From assembly GCA_019119575.1 (NCBI GenBank), contig DWWT01000076.1, positions 1-43,415 of the forward strand: DNA of 43,415 bases, given 5' to 3'. Position 1 is the stretch's first letter; every line of letters starts with the position of its first letter. Positions 32,978 through 41,469 of the stretch are shown here, in pieces. Both the position numbers and the translations under genes were made by a program. The notes beneath the pieces were generated by a model. It was not told where the DNA came from and ran no database searches. It worked only from the letters and a program-made list of their open reading frames with translations. Source of the DNA: Candidatus Enterocloster excrementipullorum. GTDB lineage: Bacteria; Bacillota; Clostridia; Lachnospirales; Lachnospiraceae.

Positions 32978-33955
32978 CTACAATCCCAATATCCGCCCCG
33001 CACACCTCTCGTCCACTACCAGCGTATTGAGAAATCCCCCTCTGAGGGCCCCCAGCACAGCCTCCGCCTTGCTCTCCCCGCAGGCGGCGCAGACCACCTC
33101 CGGGCATCTCCGAATATCCTCGAGGGTACTGCCGATCATCCGCTCTGACAAGGAGGTCTCCAGCTCCCTTCCCTGGACGTCATAGAAATGTCCACCGATA
33201 TGGCCCACCGCCCCCCGGGATTCCAGCGTTTCTAGAGTACTGATGCTTAGATAATTGCTCCATGACTTATAGACAATAGAACCCACGCTGGTAAGGATTG
33301 CGTCAGCGCCTGCGGACAGCTCCAGCACACGCTTTATATTTTCCTCCTGAACAAGGCTCTCCTTCAGTTCCCGATTTTTTACAAAAAGCGGCGCGTAAAT
33401 ATATCTGTATTTTCCCCCATAAGCCGAAGCCAAGTCCTTTGCGAGGTCCAGTCCGTCCTTCTCCGGGCTCTTTAAGCTGGCTGCTCCCATGATGGGGACA
33501 ACGGTAATAGGGATGTTTTTTCGGTTGTTGGTGCTGATGTGCTTTATAATATGATAGAGCGTATTTCCCCAGGAAATTCCCACCACCATTCCCTGCTTTA
33601 CGATAGAATCCAGATAATAGGCTGTTGCCTCAGCAATTCTCGAGAGACCGTTATCCCGGTTCGTATCCTTTGTCGAGATAACCCGCACATTTTTCAGGGA
33701 AAAAGCCTCCTTCAAACGGCTCTCATAGGCGAGATTACGTTCCCATGGCTCCTGGATATGGATTTCCACGATTCCCAGCTCTCTGGCCTCCTTGAGCATC
33801 CGCGAAATCCGGGAGCGGGAAGTATAGAGCCGCTCCGCAATCTGACTCTGGGTCAGGTCCGAATTATAATACAGGTTCGCCACCGCCGCGAGAACATTCC
33901 ATTTTTCCTGCACGCTCATGGACTCATAATTTTTAATCTTTTCTCCGCTCCCCAA
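32978..33955 (-). CDS. SorC-family sugar-binding transcriptional regulator
   Basis: A 325-residue regulator. An N-terminal helix-turn-helix (about residues 15-60, NLYYNSDLTQSQIAERLYTS and RSRISRMLKEARELG) precedes a sugar-phosphate-binding domain of the SorC/DeoR-like C-terminal type (GISWGNTLYHIIK, VPIMGA, ILTSVGS, GHIGGHFYDVQG). The start is uncertain. TTG at 33955 is preferred, with GGAGGAGGG 7 nt upstream; an ATG at 33919 has no ribosome binding site, and a GTG at 34021 lies inside a terminator. It follows araD and talC on the same strand and may control them, with a sugar phosphate as effector (inference). Confidence 0.85.
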   Translation of the reverse strand: MGSGEKIKNYESMSVQEKWNVLAAVANLYYNSDLTQSQIAERLYTSRSRISRMLKEARELGIVEIHIQEPWERNLAYESRLKEAFSLKNVRVISTKDTNRDNGLSRIAEATAYYLDSIVKQGMVVGISWGNTLYHIIKHISTNNRKNIPITVVPIMGAASLKSPEKDGLDLAKDLASAYGGKYRYIYAPLFVKNRELKESLVQEENIKRVLELSAGADAILTSVGSIVYKSWSNYLSISTLETLESRGAVGHIGGHFYDVQGRELETSLSERMIGSTLEDIRRCPEVVCAACGESKAEAVLGALRGGFLNTLVVDERCAGRILGL

Positions 33956-33979
33956 TGCCGCACCCTCCTCCGCAATCGC

Positions 33980-34016
33980 AAAAGCCGGCCCTGTAAGCAA
34001 AATGCCCGGACCGGCT
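33980..34016 (-). terminator. Terminator between talC and the SorC regulator
   Basis: On the minus strand AGCCGGTCC (34016-34008) and GGGCCGGCT (33991-33983, one wobble) enclose a 16-nt loop and are followed by TTTTGCG. It ends the araD-talC transcript, with some read-through to the regulator possible. Confidence 0.7.
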
Positions 34017-34063
34017 CCCACTGATATTTTCTATAAATTATGAAGCAGTTCAGGACAGCGCAT

Positions 34064-34717
34064 CTACTCGCCGAACACGGCCCGGTAGTCGTCCTGGAAT
34101 TTCTTAATTCCCGCATCTGTCAGGGGATGCTTTGTCATCTGCTCAATCACTGCGTAGGGCACAGTTGCGATGTCCGCTCCCGCCAGGGCGCAGTCCGTCA
34201 CATGGATGGGATTTCTCACGCTGGCCGCGATGATCTCCGTCTCAATTCCGCACACCTGGAACATCTCCGCAATCTCCCGGATCAGATCCACGCCCCGGGT
34301 GCTGATATCATCCAGCCGGCCCAAGAAGGGGGACACGTACGCGGCTCCGGCCCTTGCGGCCAGCAGAGCCTGGTTTGCGGAAAAAATCAGGGTGACATTC
34401 GTCTTAATCCCTTCTCCGGACAAAACCTTGACGGCCTTTAAGCCCTCCACCGTCATAGGAATCTTCACTACCATATTGGGATGGATGGCGGCAATCTCCC
34501 GCCCCTCTTTAATCATGCCCTCTGCATCCACGGTGGTGGCTTTCACCTCTCCGCTGATCGGCCCGTCTACAATGGAAGCAATTTCCCGGATTACCTCATT
34601 GAAATCCCGGCCTTCCTTTGCGATCAGAGACGGGTTGGTGGTCACGCCGCAGATCACGCCCATATCATTTGCCTTCCTGATGTCCTCCACCTTTGCTGTG
34701 TCCACAAATAACTTCAT
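34064..34717 (-). CDS. Transaldolase-like protein (TalC/Fsa family)
   Basis: A 217-residue small transaldolase-type enzyme. The Schiff-base Lys is K85 in VVKIPMT; other family motifs are FVDTA at the start, [39 protein letters not shown] and AASVRNP. Proteins of this length act either as transaldolase or as fructose-6-phosphate aldolase, and sequence alone does not decide. AGGAGG precedes the ATG at 34717. It follows araD by 19 bp, so it probably feeds xylulose-5-phosphate and related sugars into the pentose phosphate pathway. Confidence 0.93.
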   Translation of the reverse strand: MKLFVDTAKVEDIRKANDMGVICGVTTNPSLIAKEGRDFNEVIREIASIVDGPISGEVKATTVDAEGMIKEGREIAAIHPNMVVKIPMTVEGLKAVKVLSGEGIKTNVTLIFSANQALLAARAGAAYVSPFLGRLDDISTRGVDLIREIAEMFQVCGIETEIIAASVRNPIHVTDCALAGADIATVPYAVIEQMTKHPLTDAGIKKFQDDYRAVFGE

Positions 34718-34736
34718 AAAAAAGTTCCTCCTCTTA

Positions 34737-35429
34737 CTATTTGCTCTGCCCGTAATAGGCGTTTGCTCCATGTTTTCTGTAATAGTGCTTGTCCTGCAGG
34801 GACTGCGGCGCCTCTTTGATATCGGGGTTGATCTGCTCCGCGCGGGCCGCCATCTTCGCCACCTCTTCCAGAACAACCGCGTTGTGAACGGCCTCTGCCC
34901 CGTTTTTCCCCCAGGTAAAGGGGCCGTGATTCTTGCACAGCACCGCCGGCATCGCCACATAATCCTTATCCTTAAAATAATCCGCAATCAGGACGCCCGT
35001 ATTCTTCTCATAGGCCTCCTCGATTTCCTCCTTTGTCAGATTTCTGACACAGGGGATTTCCCCGTACATATAGTCCGCATGGGTGGTTCCGTAGCAGGGA
35101 ATGCCTCTCCCTGCCTGCGCCCAGCTTGTGGCCCAAGGCGAATGGGTATGTACGATTCCGCCGATCCCCGTGAAAGCCTTGTAGAGCTCGATATGGGTAG
35201 CGGTGTCCGAGGAAGGATTGTACCGCCCTTCAATCTTATTTCCCTCAAGATCCATCAAAACCATATCCTCCGGCGTGAGCTTGTCATAGTCCACCCCGCT
35301 GGGCTTGATTGCGAAATAACCTGTCTCCCGGTCAATCTCGCTCACATTTCCCCAGGTAAAGGTCACCAGCCCATACTTGGGAAGCAGCATATTCGCTTCA
35401 TACACGCGGCGCTTCAGTTCTTCCAACAT
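34737..35429 (-). CDS. araD: L-ribulose-5-phosphate 4-epimerase
   Basis: A 230-residue AraD/UlaF-type epimerase that interconverts L-ribulose-5-phosphate and D-xylulose-5-phosphate. Typical motifs are [37 protein letters not shown] (Zn-binding His pair) and CYGTTHADY. The ATG at 35429 is chosen because GGAGGG lies 7 nt before it, inside the first codons of a longer reading from 35444 that has no ribosome binding site of its own. It is the first gene of the araD-talC operon, behind a promoter with a palindrome in its spacer. Without araA/araB here, the sugar may be L-arabinose, L-ascorbate-derived or another pentose. Confidence 0.93.
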   Translation of the reverse strand: MLEELKRRVYEANMLLPKYGLVTFTWGNVSEIDRETGYFAIKPSGVDYDKLTPEDMVLMDLEGNKIEGRYNPSSDTATHIELYKAFTGIGGIVHTHSPWATSWAQAGRGIPCYGTTHADYMYGEIPCVRNLTKEEIEEAYEKNTGVLIADYFKDKDYVAMPAVLCKNHGPFTWGKNGAEAVHNAVVLEEVAKMAARAEQINPDIKEAPQSLQDKHYYRKHGANAYYGQSK

Positions 35430-35501
35430 CGCTTTGCCCTCCATTTTTTAATGACTCTGCTTTAAGAATACCACTTGCCTCCGTAAGTTGCAACAATTTC
35501 T

Positions 35502-35530
35502 CATATACTGCACATTTGTGCAGTTTCCAA
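35502..35530 (-). promoter_or_regulatory. Promoter of the araD-talC operon
   Basis: On the minus strand TTGGAA (35530-35525), 17 bp and TATATG (35507-35502) lie about 70 bp upstream of araD. The 17-bp spacer is almost exactly an 18-bp palindrome. Confidence 0.6.
35507..35524. promoter_or_regulatory. 18-bp palindromic operator in the araD promoter
   Basis: ACTGCACATTTGTGCAGT: 8-bp arms around a TT centre, filling the space between the -35 and -10 boxes. A bound protein would block RNA polymerase. The nearby SorC regulator is the likeliest ligand (inference). Confidence 0.7.
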
Positions 35531-35596
35531 AAATTGTAGCTGATTTGGCGTCAGGGCAAAAAGAACAATAAATAAAACAAAATTATCGTAAAATTG

Positions 35597-35625
35597 TTGA
35601 TTTTATGATTGTTATCAGGTATAAT
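35597..35625 (+). promoter_or_regulatory. Promoter of the sulfatase-GH3-deoR operon
   Basis: TTGATT (35597-35602), 17 bp and TATAAT (35620-35625) lie 24 bp before the ATG at 35649, with AGGAGG at 35637-35642. The -35 overlaps one ATTGTT (35593-35598) and the spacer holds another (35608-35613). Confidence 0.8.
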
Positions 35626-35648
35626 CAAACTATAACAGGAGGTTCGAA

Positions 35649-37094
35649 ATGAAAAACGAACAAATAAATGTTCTTTTTATCCAGACCGATCAGTGGTCTG
35701 AGCGGTTTACAGGGTACGGAGGCTGCCGTGAAATCATGACCCCTACCATCGACCAGCTTGCCAGAGATGGGGTTGTATTTTCCAACTGCTACAGCACCTG
35801 CCCCGTGTGCATCCCGGCCAGGCGGAGCCTGATGACGGGAATGTCTCCCAAGAGCCACGGAGACCGGGTCTACAGCGACCGCATGCCTATGCCTGAGGCC
35901 TGCACCCTGGCGGAGGCTTTTTCCCAAGCCGGATATCAGACAGTAGCCGTGGGAAAGCTTCATGTATATCCTCAGAGAAGCCGCATTGGCTTTGATGAGG
36001 TGATTTTGCAGGAGGAGGGGAGGTATGAATTCGGTGTGACCGATGACTACCAGATCTGGCTGGGAGACCACGGAATGGCCGGCAAGGAGTTCATGCACGG
36101 TATGGGAAACAACACCTACTACACGCGGCCCTGGCCTCTGTCAGAGGATGCGCACCCCACCTCCTGGGCTACCGCCCAGATGGTGCGTCAAATTCAGAGA
36201 AGAGACCCTCTGCGGCCCTTCTTCTTTTACCTGTCCTATCAGTTCCCCCACCCGCCGTTAGTGCCCCTGCGGGATTACATGGAGATGTACCGGGATGTCC
36301 GCCTGCGCGAACCGCTGGAGGACAATTGGGTAGACGACAGCTTTATCATGCGGGAGATGACCGCCCCGGCAAGGCACTACACCGCGCGGGAGATCGATTT
36401 GGCAAGACGGGCGTATTTTGCCCAGTGCACCCATATTGATCACCAGATTCGGCTGGTCCTGGGGGCGCTCCGGGAAAACGGGCTTCTGGACAATACCCTT
36501 ATCGTTTTCACCAGTGACCACGGAGAGATGCTCTTTGACCACCAGATGGCGGGGAAACGCTGCTTTTATGAAAATTCCGCCCATATCCCCTTCCTCCTGT
36601 CCGGGCGGCCTGTGTCCGCTCTGCGGGGCGTGCGGGATGCGCGGATTGCCTGCCTGGAGGACGTGATGCCCACGCTTCTGCGTTTCTGCGGCATAGATGT
36701 TCCGTCTACCGCAGAAGGCATGGACCTTTTAGGCAAAAAGAAGCGGGATTGGCTTTACGGGGAAATCAGCGACGGCCCCAAGGCAACCCGGATGATTCAC
36801 GACGGAAGACATAAATTGATTTACTATCCCTACGGCAACCGGGTCCAGCTCTTTGATCTTCTAAAGGATCCAAATGAAGAGAGGGATGTAAGCGGAAGCG
36901 AGGCATACGTCGCTGTGCAGGAAACGCTTACCGGCTTTCTCATGGAGTCCCTCTACGGAACGGATCGCGAATGGATACAGCACGGATGCCTGTGCGGTGT
37001 GGAGGCGCCGGAATACAGTGAAAAGCCTGATTACGGCTTTTCCAACCAGCGGGGCCTTCACTGGCCGGTCATGCCGCCCGCAGGCCGCGCATAG
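35649..37094 (+). CDS. Cytoplasmic sulfatase (anaerobic Cys-type)
   Basis: A 481-residue type I sulfatase. The activation motif is C54-I-P-A-R58 (CxPxR), where Cys is converted to formylglycine by an anaerobic radical-SAM enzyme that is not in this window. Metal-site residues D14-Q15 and the C-terminal TSDHGEMLFDHQ cluster are present, with GKLH around residue 104. There is no signal peptide, so it should act inside the cell on an imported sulfated sugar or oligosaccharide. The start has AGGAGG upstream. A GH3 and a DeoR regulator gene follow in the same operon. Phosphonate hydrolase-like activity cannot be excluded. Confidence 0.92.
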   Translation: MKNEQINVLFIQTDQWSERFTGYGGCREIMTPTIDQLARDGVVFSNCYSTCPVCIPARRSLMTGMSPKSHGDRVYSDRMPMPEACTLAEAFSQAGYQTVAVGKLHVYPQRSRIGFDEVILQEEGRYEFGVTDDYQIWLGDHGMAGKEFMHGMGNNTYYTRPWPLSEDAHPTSWATAQMVRQIQRRDPLRPFFFYLSYQFPHPPLVPLRDYMEMYRDVRLREPLEDNWVDDSFIMREMTAPARHYTAREIDLARRAYFAQCTHIDHQIRLVLGALRENGLLDNTLIVFTSDHGEMLFDHQMAGKRCFYENSAHIPFLLSGRPVSALRGVRDARIACLEDVMPTLLRFCGIDVPSTAEGMDLLGKKKRDWLYGEISDGPKATRMIHDGRHKLIYYPYGNRVQLFDLLKDPNEERDVSGSEAYVAVQETLTGFLMESLYGTDREWIQHGCLCGVEAPEYSEKPDYGFSNQRGLHWPVMPPAGRA

Positions 37095-37150
37095 GGCTGA
37101 AGCATAACAGCAACCAGCAAACCAGCACAAAAAAAGAAAGGGGTAACAAG

Positions 37151-38893
37151 ATGGTAGATTTAAAGGCAAAGCCATTCTATCTGTCGGACAGCGATGTGGA
37201 ATGGGTACAGGAAACCATCCGGGGGATGACGCTGGAGGAGAAAATCGGGCAGCTATTTATCATGCTGGACCGGAAAAAGGACAAAGAGGAGACAAAACGC
37301 ATTTTTGACACTTACCACATCGGAGGATGCCGCTATCAGAACGAACCGGCAGAAAAGATTTACGAGCAGAACAAGTATTACCAGGAGTGCAGCAAAATCC
37401 CGGTGCTCATCGCCTGCAACTGCGACAACGGCGGAAGCGGCGCCTGCTCGGACGGAACCCACATTGCCACCGCCGCGGCCTGCGGGGCATCTGAGGGAAG
37501 CGACGTGGCCTATGATGTGGGCTATGTCAGCGGCCGGGAGGGAACGGCCGTGGGCTGCAGCTGGGATTACGGCCCGGTCTGCGACCTGCTCTTTAACTGG
37601 AGAAATACCATTGTCAACACCCGCGCCTATGGCAAGGATGTTGACGCTGTAATCGCAAACTGCCGTGCCTACATAAAAGGCGTGGAGGAGAGCGGAATGG
37701 CCGCCTGCTGCAAGCACTTTCCCGGCGACGGCGTGGAGGAGCTGGACCAGCACCTGGTGATGGGAGTCAATACCTTCAGCTGCGAGGAGTGGGATGCCAC
37801 CTTCGGAAAGGTTTACAAGACCTTGATTGACGACGGCATCCGCAGCATTATGGCCGGCCATATCGCCCTGCCCGCCTATTCCCGCAAACTGCGCCCCGGC
37901 ATCAAGGACGAAGATATTATGCCGGCCACCCTGGCGCCGGAACTCCTCACCGACCTGCTACGGGGCCGGCTGGGCTACAACGGCCTGATTCTCACGGACG
38001 CCTCCCACATGGCAGGCATGACCTGCGCCATGCCCCGGAGTCAGCAGGTGCCGAGAGCCATCGCTGCCGGCTGCGACATGTTTCTCTTCTTCAATGACAT
38101 TGAGGAGGACTTTGGATATATGATGGCAGGCTACAAGAGCGGCATCATTACCGAAGAGCGTTTAAATGACGCTTTAATGAGAATTTTGGGGTTAAAAGCG
38201 TCGTTAAAGTTGCATGAAAAGAAAAAAAATGGTACATTAATAAGTAGCAAAGAAGCACTTAAAGTAATCGGGTGTGAAGAACACCGGAAATTGGCAGAAA
38301 AAGCAGCCGACAGGAGCATTACTCTGGTGAAGGATACGAAGCATGTACTGCCAATTTCTCCCAAAACCCACAAGAGGGTATGCGCTTTCGTCATCAGCAG
38401 CCCGCCCATTTCCCGGAAGAACCGCCCGGACCCTGTAAAGGAGGTCGTAAGGGAGGAGTTGGAGAAGGCAGGATATGATGTGCACATGCACGAGAGCTAC
38501 TATGACCTGATCCTCAAAGAGGGAATCAGCCTGGAGACAGAGCTGAAATCCGTGGTAATCGGAAAGGTAGAGGAATTTAAGAAGAAATACGATGCTGTAT
38601 TTGTGTTTATCAATATGAAGGGGTATGCCCAGGAAAACAATGTGCGTCTCAGCTGGTCCATTGGGCACTCCGTGGAAATTCCCTGGTATATGCAGGAAGT
38701 TCCCACCGTGTTTATTTCTCTTAATTATACCAACCACCTTTTGGATGTTCCCATGGCAAAAACCTTTATCAATGCGTATGCTCCCACGCGGGAGATCATT
38801 CGCCAGACCATCGAAAAGGTGGGAGGACTCTCGCCCTTTAAGGGAACCTGTGACGACAATGTATTCTGTGGGAGATGGGATACCCGGCTTTAA
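37151..38893 (+). CDS. GH3 glycosidase, NagZ-like beta-N-acetylhexosaminidase
   Basis: A 580-residue GH3 enzyme without signal peptide. The barrel (residues 15-350) has the NagZ signature K188-H-F-P-G-D-G-V-E-E-L-D199-Q-H201, whose Asp-His pair marks beta-N-acetylglucosaminidases, and the nucleophile D283 (LILTDASHMAG). The His that usually follows KHFPG is Asp193 here. Residues about 375-575 are a GH3 C-terminal alpha/beta domain. It should remove beta-linked amino sugars from imported oligosaccharides, fitting the sulfatase partner. A stretch at 38155-38300 is AT-rich with TTA codons, unlike the rest. The sulfatase ends 56 bp upstream. Confidence 0.9.
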   Translation: MVDLKAKPFYLSDSDVEWVQETIRGMTLEEKIGQLFIMLDRKKDKEETKRIFDTYHIGGCRYQNEPAEKIYEQNKYYQECSKIPVLIACNCDNGGSGACSDGTHIATAAACGASEGSDVAYDVGYVSGREGTAVGCSWDYGPVCDLLFNWRNTIVNTRAYGKDVDAVIANCRAYIKGVEESGMAACCKHFPGDGVEELDQHLVMGVNTFSCEEWDATFGKVYKTLIDDGIRSIMAGHIALPAYSRKLRPGIKDEDIMPATLAPELLTDLLRGRLGYNGLILTDASHMAGMTCAMPRSQQVPRAIAAGCDMFLFFNDIEEDFGYMMAGYKSGIITEERLNDALMRILGLKASLKLHEKKKNGTLISSKEALKVIGCEEHRKLAEKAADRSITLVKDTKHVLPISPKTHKRVCAFVISSPPISRKNRPDPVKEVVREELEKAGYDVHMHESYYDLILKEGISLETELKSVVIGKVEEFKKKYDAVFVFINMKGYAQENNVRLSWSIGHSVEIPWYMQEVPTVFISLNYTNHLLDVPMAKTFINAYAPTREIIRQTIEKVGGLSPFKGTCDDNVFCGRWDTRL

Positions 38894-38919
38894 GAAAAAC
38901 GACAGAATATGGGGATCCT

Positions 38920-39714
38920 ATGAAGAACAAGAAGGGTGTTATTTACAAAAGAAAGCAGGAAATATTAAGGGAACTTCATGAAAACAAAAAAGTCCTGGTC
39001 GACGATCTGGCGAAGGCGCTGCACGTTTCGCCCATCACGATCCGCAGGGATCTGGATGAATTCCAAGCCGAGGGAATTGTAGAGCGATTTTACGGGGGCG
39101 CCTCTCTGGTGGAAGGCGCCCTGGCCGAGGATCCCTCGGAGCAGGACTCCAGCGACCAGAACCAGTCCTGCAAAGAGAGCATTGCCCGTGAGGCGGCCGC
39201 TCTGGTGACAGAGGGAGATACCATATTTTTAAACAGCAGCTCCACCGCCCTTCTGCTGCTCAAATATTTAAAAGGCAAACGAGTCACGGTGATTACCAAC
39301 AACGGGAACGCCCTTCATATGGAAACGGATCCTCTGATAGAGCTGGTTTTAACCGGTGGCGAGGTCAATCAGTACAAGAAATCCATGGTGGGCGATTTCG
39401 CCCTTCAGATGCTGCGCAAGCTGCGGGCAGACAAATGCTTTATTGGTGTGAGCGGAATTAATGAACTGGGCGAAATCACCACTGCGGTTCTCCAGGAGAC
39501 CATGATCAACAGCCTCATGATCGAACAGACCAAGGGAATGAAAGTCATCCTGGCAGACCACACCAAAATCGGCTCTCAGAATAATTTTGTGATTGCGAGC
39601 TTAAATCAGATCACGCATCTTATCACAGACGAAGAAGCAGATTCCCGCATTCTGTCCGCTTTAAAACGCCAGAATGTATCGATCCTGGCCGCTCCCTTAG
39701 AGACGAAAGAATAA
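38920..39714 (+). CDS. DeoR-family transcriptional regulator
   Basis: A 264-residue regulator. The N-terminal winged helix-turn-helix has the DeoR pattern (RKQEILRELHENKKVLVDDLA, then VSPITIRRDL and a GGA motif, ERFYGGAS). The C-terminal 190 residues are a DeoR sugar-phosphate sensor (SSSTALLLLKYL, VITNN, LTGGE, FIGVSGI, LADHTKIG). The ATG at 38920 has GGGGAT just upstream, 26 bp after the GH3 stop; a longer reading from 38875 overlaps the GH3 gene. It is the last gene of the operon and probably its repressor. A terminator follows. Confidence 0.92.
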   Translation: MKNKKGVIYKRKQEILRELHENKKVLVDDLAKALHVSPITIRRDLDEFQAEGIVERFYGGASLVEGALAEDPSEQDSSDQNQSCKESIAREAAALVTEGDTIFLNSSSTALLLLKYLKGKRVTVITNNGNALHMETDPLIELVLTGGEVNQYKKSMVGDFALQMLRKLRADKCFIGVSGINELGEITTAVLQETMINSLMIEQTKGMKVILADHTKIGSQNNFVIASLNQITHLITDEEADSRILSALKRQNVSILAAPLETKE

Positions 39715-39720
39715 AAAACC

Positions 39721-39760
39721 AAAACGGAGATAGTGCGCTGAACTATCTCCGTTTTTCTTC
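39721..39760. terminator. Bidirectional terminator between deoR and the FGGY kinase
   Basis: A perfect 14-bp stem (AAAACGGAGATAGT at 39721-39734, ACTATCTCCGTTTT at 39742-39755) with a 7-nt loop. It is followed by T-rich sequence on both strands and serves the two convergent genes. Confidence 0.9.
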
Positions 39761-39765
39761 ATATT

Positions 39766-41235
39766 CTACGCGTACAGTCTCCCGTACAGCTCCTCAAACT
39801 CCTTCTGCTTCTTCTCATAAAATTCTTTCCGTTCCTCATCCGGCATATAGACCTTTGCGGTGTCATTGCGCCGGGAAGCGCTGAAAGCATGCGGATAATC
39901 CGTAAAGGCCTTCAAAGCCATGGCTCCCTGAATCCATGCCCCCAGAGCGGTAGCCTCCTCATTGGAGAACAGGCACACCGGCTCGCCCAAAATGTCCGCC
40001 TCCATCTGCGGGAATACCGGATTCTTTGTCAGCCCGCCGCAGATACGCACCGCACGGATACCCCCGGTATAGCTGCGGACAATCGAGAGATTACTGTCAA
40101 TTTCATGGCAGATACCCTCCAAAATTGCCCGCGCAAACTCGCCCCGGGAAGCAGCCAGGGTGACATGGTGGAAGGAGGCCTCCGCCCGGCTGTTCCAGTC
40201 CGGCGTAGCCCGCCCCTGAAAATACGGCAGGGCGATGATGGGCGTCCCCGCCGCTTCAGACACCTCCCGGTTGATGGTGCTGTAATCGGAAGAATCACAC
40301 TCCGGATAGAAGGAGCGCAGAAACCAGTCAAAGGCCGAACAGCAGGTAAGGACACTGCTCTCCAGAAGATACCGCCCGGGAACCGCCGAAGCACTGCATA
40401 TCACATGCGGCTTCACTCCGGCCGGAAGAGAGTCAATGCCCGCCAGCAGAAATGCTCCTGTTCCCGTGGTGATTTCTACCTCCCCATTGTGAAGAATTCC
40501 AAGTCCCAGCGCCGCACACTGCTGATCTCCCCCCGCGCTGATTACCGGGATGCCGGCGGGAAGTCCGACCGATGCCGCCAGAGACGGAAGAAGTCCTCCC
40601 ATCATGCTTCCCGGCGCCACCAGCTCACACAGCTTCACCTCATCCATCTGAAAAATTTTCAAAAGCTCTTCATCCCAGCAGCAGTCCCGCAGATTCATAA
40701 GAAGAGAACGGCTTCCATATGTATAGTCCGTATAAAAATTCCCTGTCATAAGCCATGTGAGGTAATCCGGAATTACCGCCAGCTTATACGCCTTCTCATA
40801 CAACTCCGGCTCATTCTCCTTTATCCATGTCATCTTGCAGGCAGAGAAAACGGGGTTGATTCGGGAACCCGCTTTAGAAAAAATAATATCATTATATTTT
40901 TCAAGCCGCTCCTCATATACTGCGGTGCGCTTATCCTGCCACATAATGGCAGGCGCAAGGGGCACGCCCTCTTTGTCCAGCGGGATTACGGAGGAACGCT
41001 GAGCCGTCAGGGAAATCGCATCCGGCGTAATCCCTTCCGAAGCGCAGTAATCCGCCAGAACCTTCAAAAGAACCAGAAGCCCGTCCCTCCAGTCCGCAGG
41101 GTCTTCCTCCACCCTCCCATTCCCCAAATACTCAGGCCGCCGAATGATCGAATGCTTCATGAGCACTTCCGCTCTCTCATTATAAAGAATTCCCCTCATA
41201 CTCGAAGTGCCCACATCAATCACATAAACGAACAT
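39766..41235 (-). CDS. FGGY-family carbohydrate kinase (xylulokinase-like)
   Basis: A 489-residue sugar kinase of the FGGY family, which phosphorylates xylulose, ribulose, glycerol or similar sugars with ATP. The N-terminal lobe starts FVYVIDVGTSSMRGILY (phosphate loop), with MWQDKRT and the C-terminal lobe markers GDQQCAALGLGI, TGTGAFLL and the adenine-binding ICGGLTKNPVFPQMEADIL, then EATALGAW. The substrate is not fixed by sequence. The start has AGGGAGAG upstream, behind a TTGATT/TATAAT promoter. It is divergent from a CUT1 sugar transporter, so it probably phosphorylates the imported sugar or one made from it. Confidence 0.92.
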   Translation of the reverse strand: MFVYVIDVGTSSMRGILYNERAEVLMKHSIIRRPEYLGNGRVEEDPADWRDGLLVLLKVLADYCASEGITPDAISLTAQRSSVIPLDKEGVPLAPAIMWQDKRTAVYEERLEKYNDIIFSKAGSRINPVFSACKMTWIKENEPELYEKAYKLAVIPDYLTWLMTGNFYTDYTYGSRSLLMNLRDCCWDEELLKIFQMDEVKLCELVAPGSMMGGLLPSLAASVGLPAGIPVISAGGDQQCAALGLGILHNGEVEITTGTGAFLLAGIDSLPAGVKPHVICSASAVPGRYLLESSVLTCCSAFDWFLRSFYPECDSSDYSTINREVSEAAGTPIIALPYFQGRATPDWNSRAEASFHHVTLAASRGEFARAILEGICHEIDSNLSIVRSYTGGIRAVRICGGLTKNPVFPQMEADILGEPVCLFSNEEATALGAWIQGAMALKAFTDYPHAFSASRRNDTAKVYMPDEERKEFYEKKQKEFEELYGRLYA

Positions 41236-41288
41236 AAATCTCTCCCTGTGTTTATTTTTTGTTCTTAAATCCTATTTGTTTGTTGCCT

Positions 41289-41317
41289 ATTATATCAGAA
41301 CAGCAATAAATAATCAA
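41289..41317 (-). promoter_or_regulatory. Promoter of the FGGY kinase gene
   Basis: On the minus strand TTGATT (41317-41312), 17 bp and TATAAT (41294-41289) lie about 54 bp upstream of the ATG. Confidence 0.78.
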
Positions 41318-41440
41318 TAAAATTTCGGTCAAACCATCCAATTTTTGATTGATTGAACATAAATCCGCTTTTATGTCATGTTTTATCGAAAAAAGTATAA
41401 AATAAATCCTAGTTTTTTGGATTAAATTGTTAAAAATAGC

Positions 41441-41469
41441 TTGACAATCGCCATTAACAATCATATAAT
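41441..41469 (+). promoter_or_regulatory. Consensus sigma-A promoter of the CUT1 transporter operon
   Basis: TTGACA (41441-41446), 17 bp and TATAAT (41464-41469): a perfect match to both consensus boxes, so a strong promoter that must be repressed when the sugar is absent. Its spacer contains TAACAATCATA (41455-41465), which overlaps the -10. Confidence 0.88.

Noticed and set aside
34170..35465. 431-codon open frame opposite talC and araD
   Set aside because: Shadow of two clear metabolic genes on the other strand, with no domain recognised.
39889..41268. 459-codon open frame opposite the FGGY kinase
   Set aside because: Basic, Arg/His-rich translation typical of antisense frames and no start signal.
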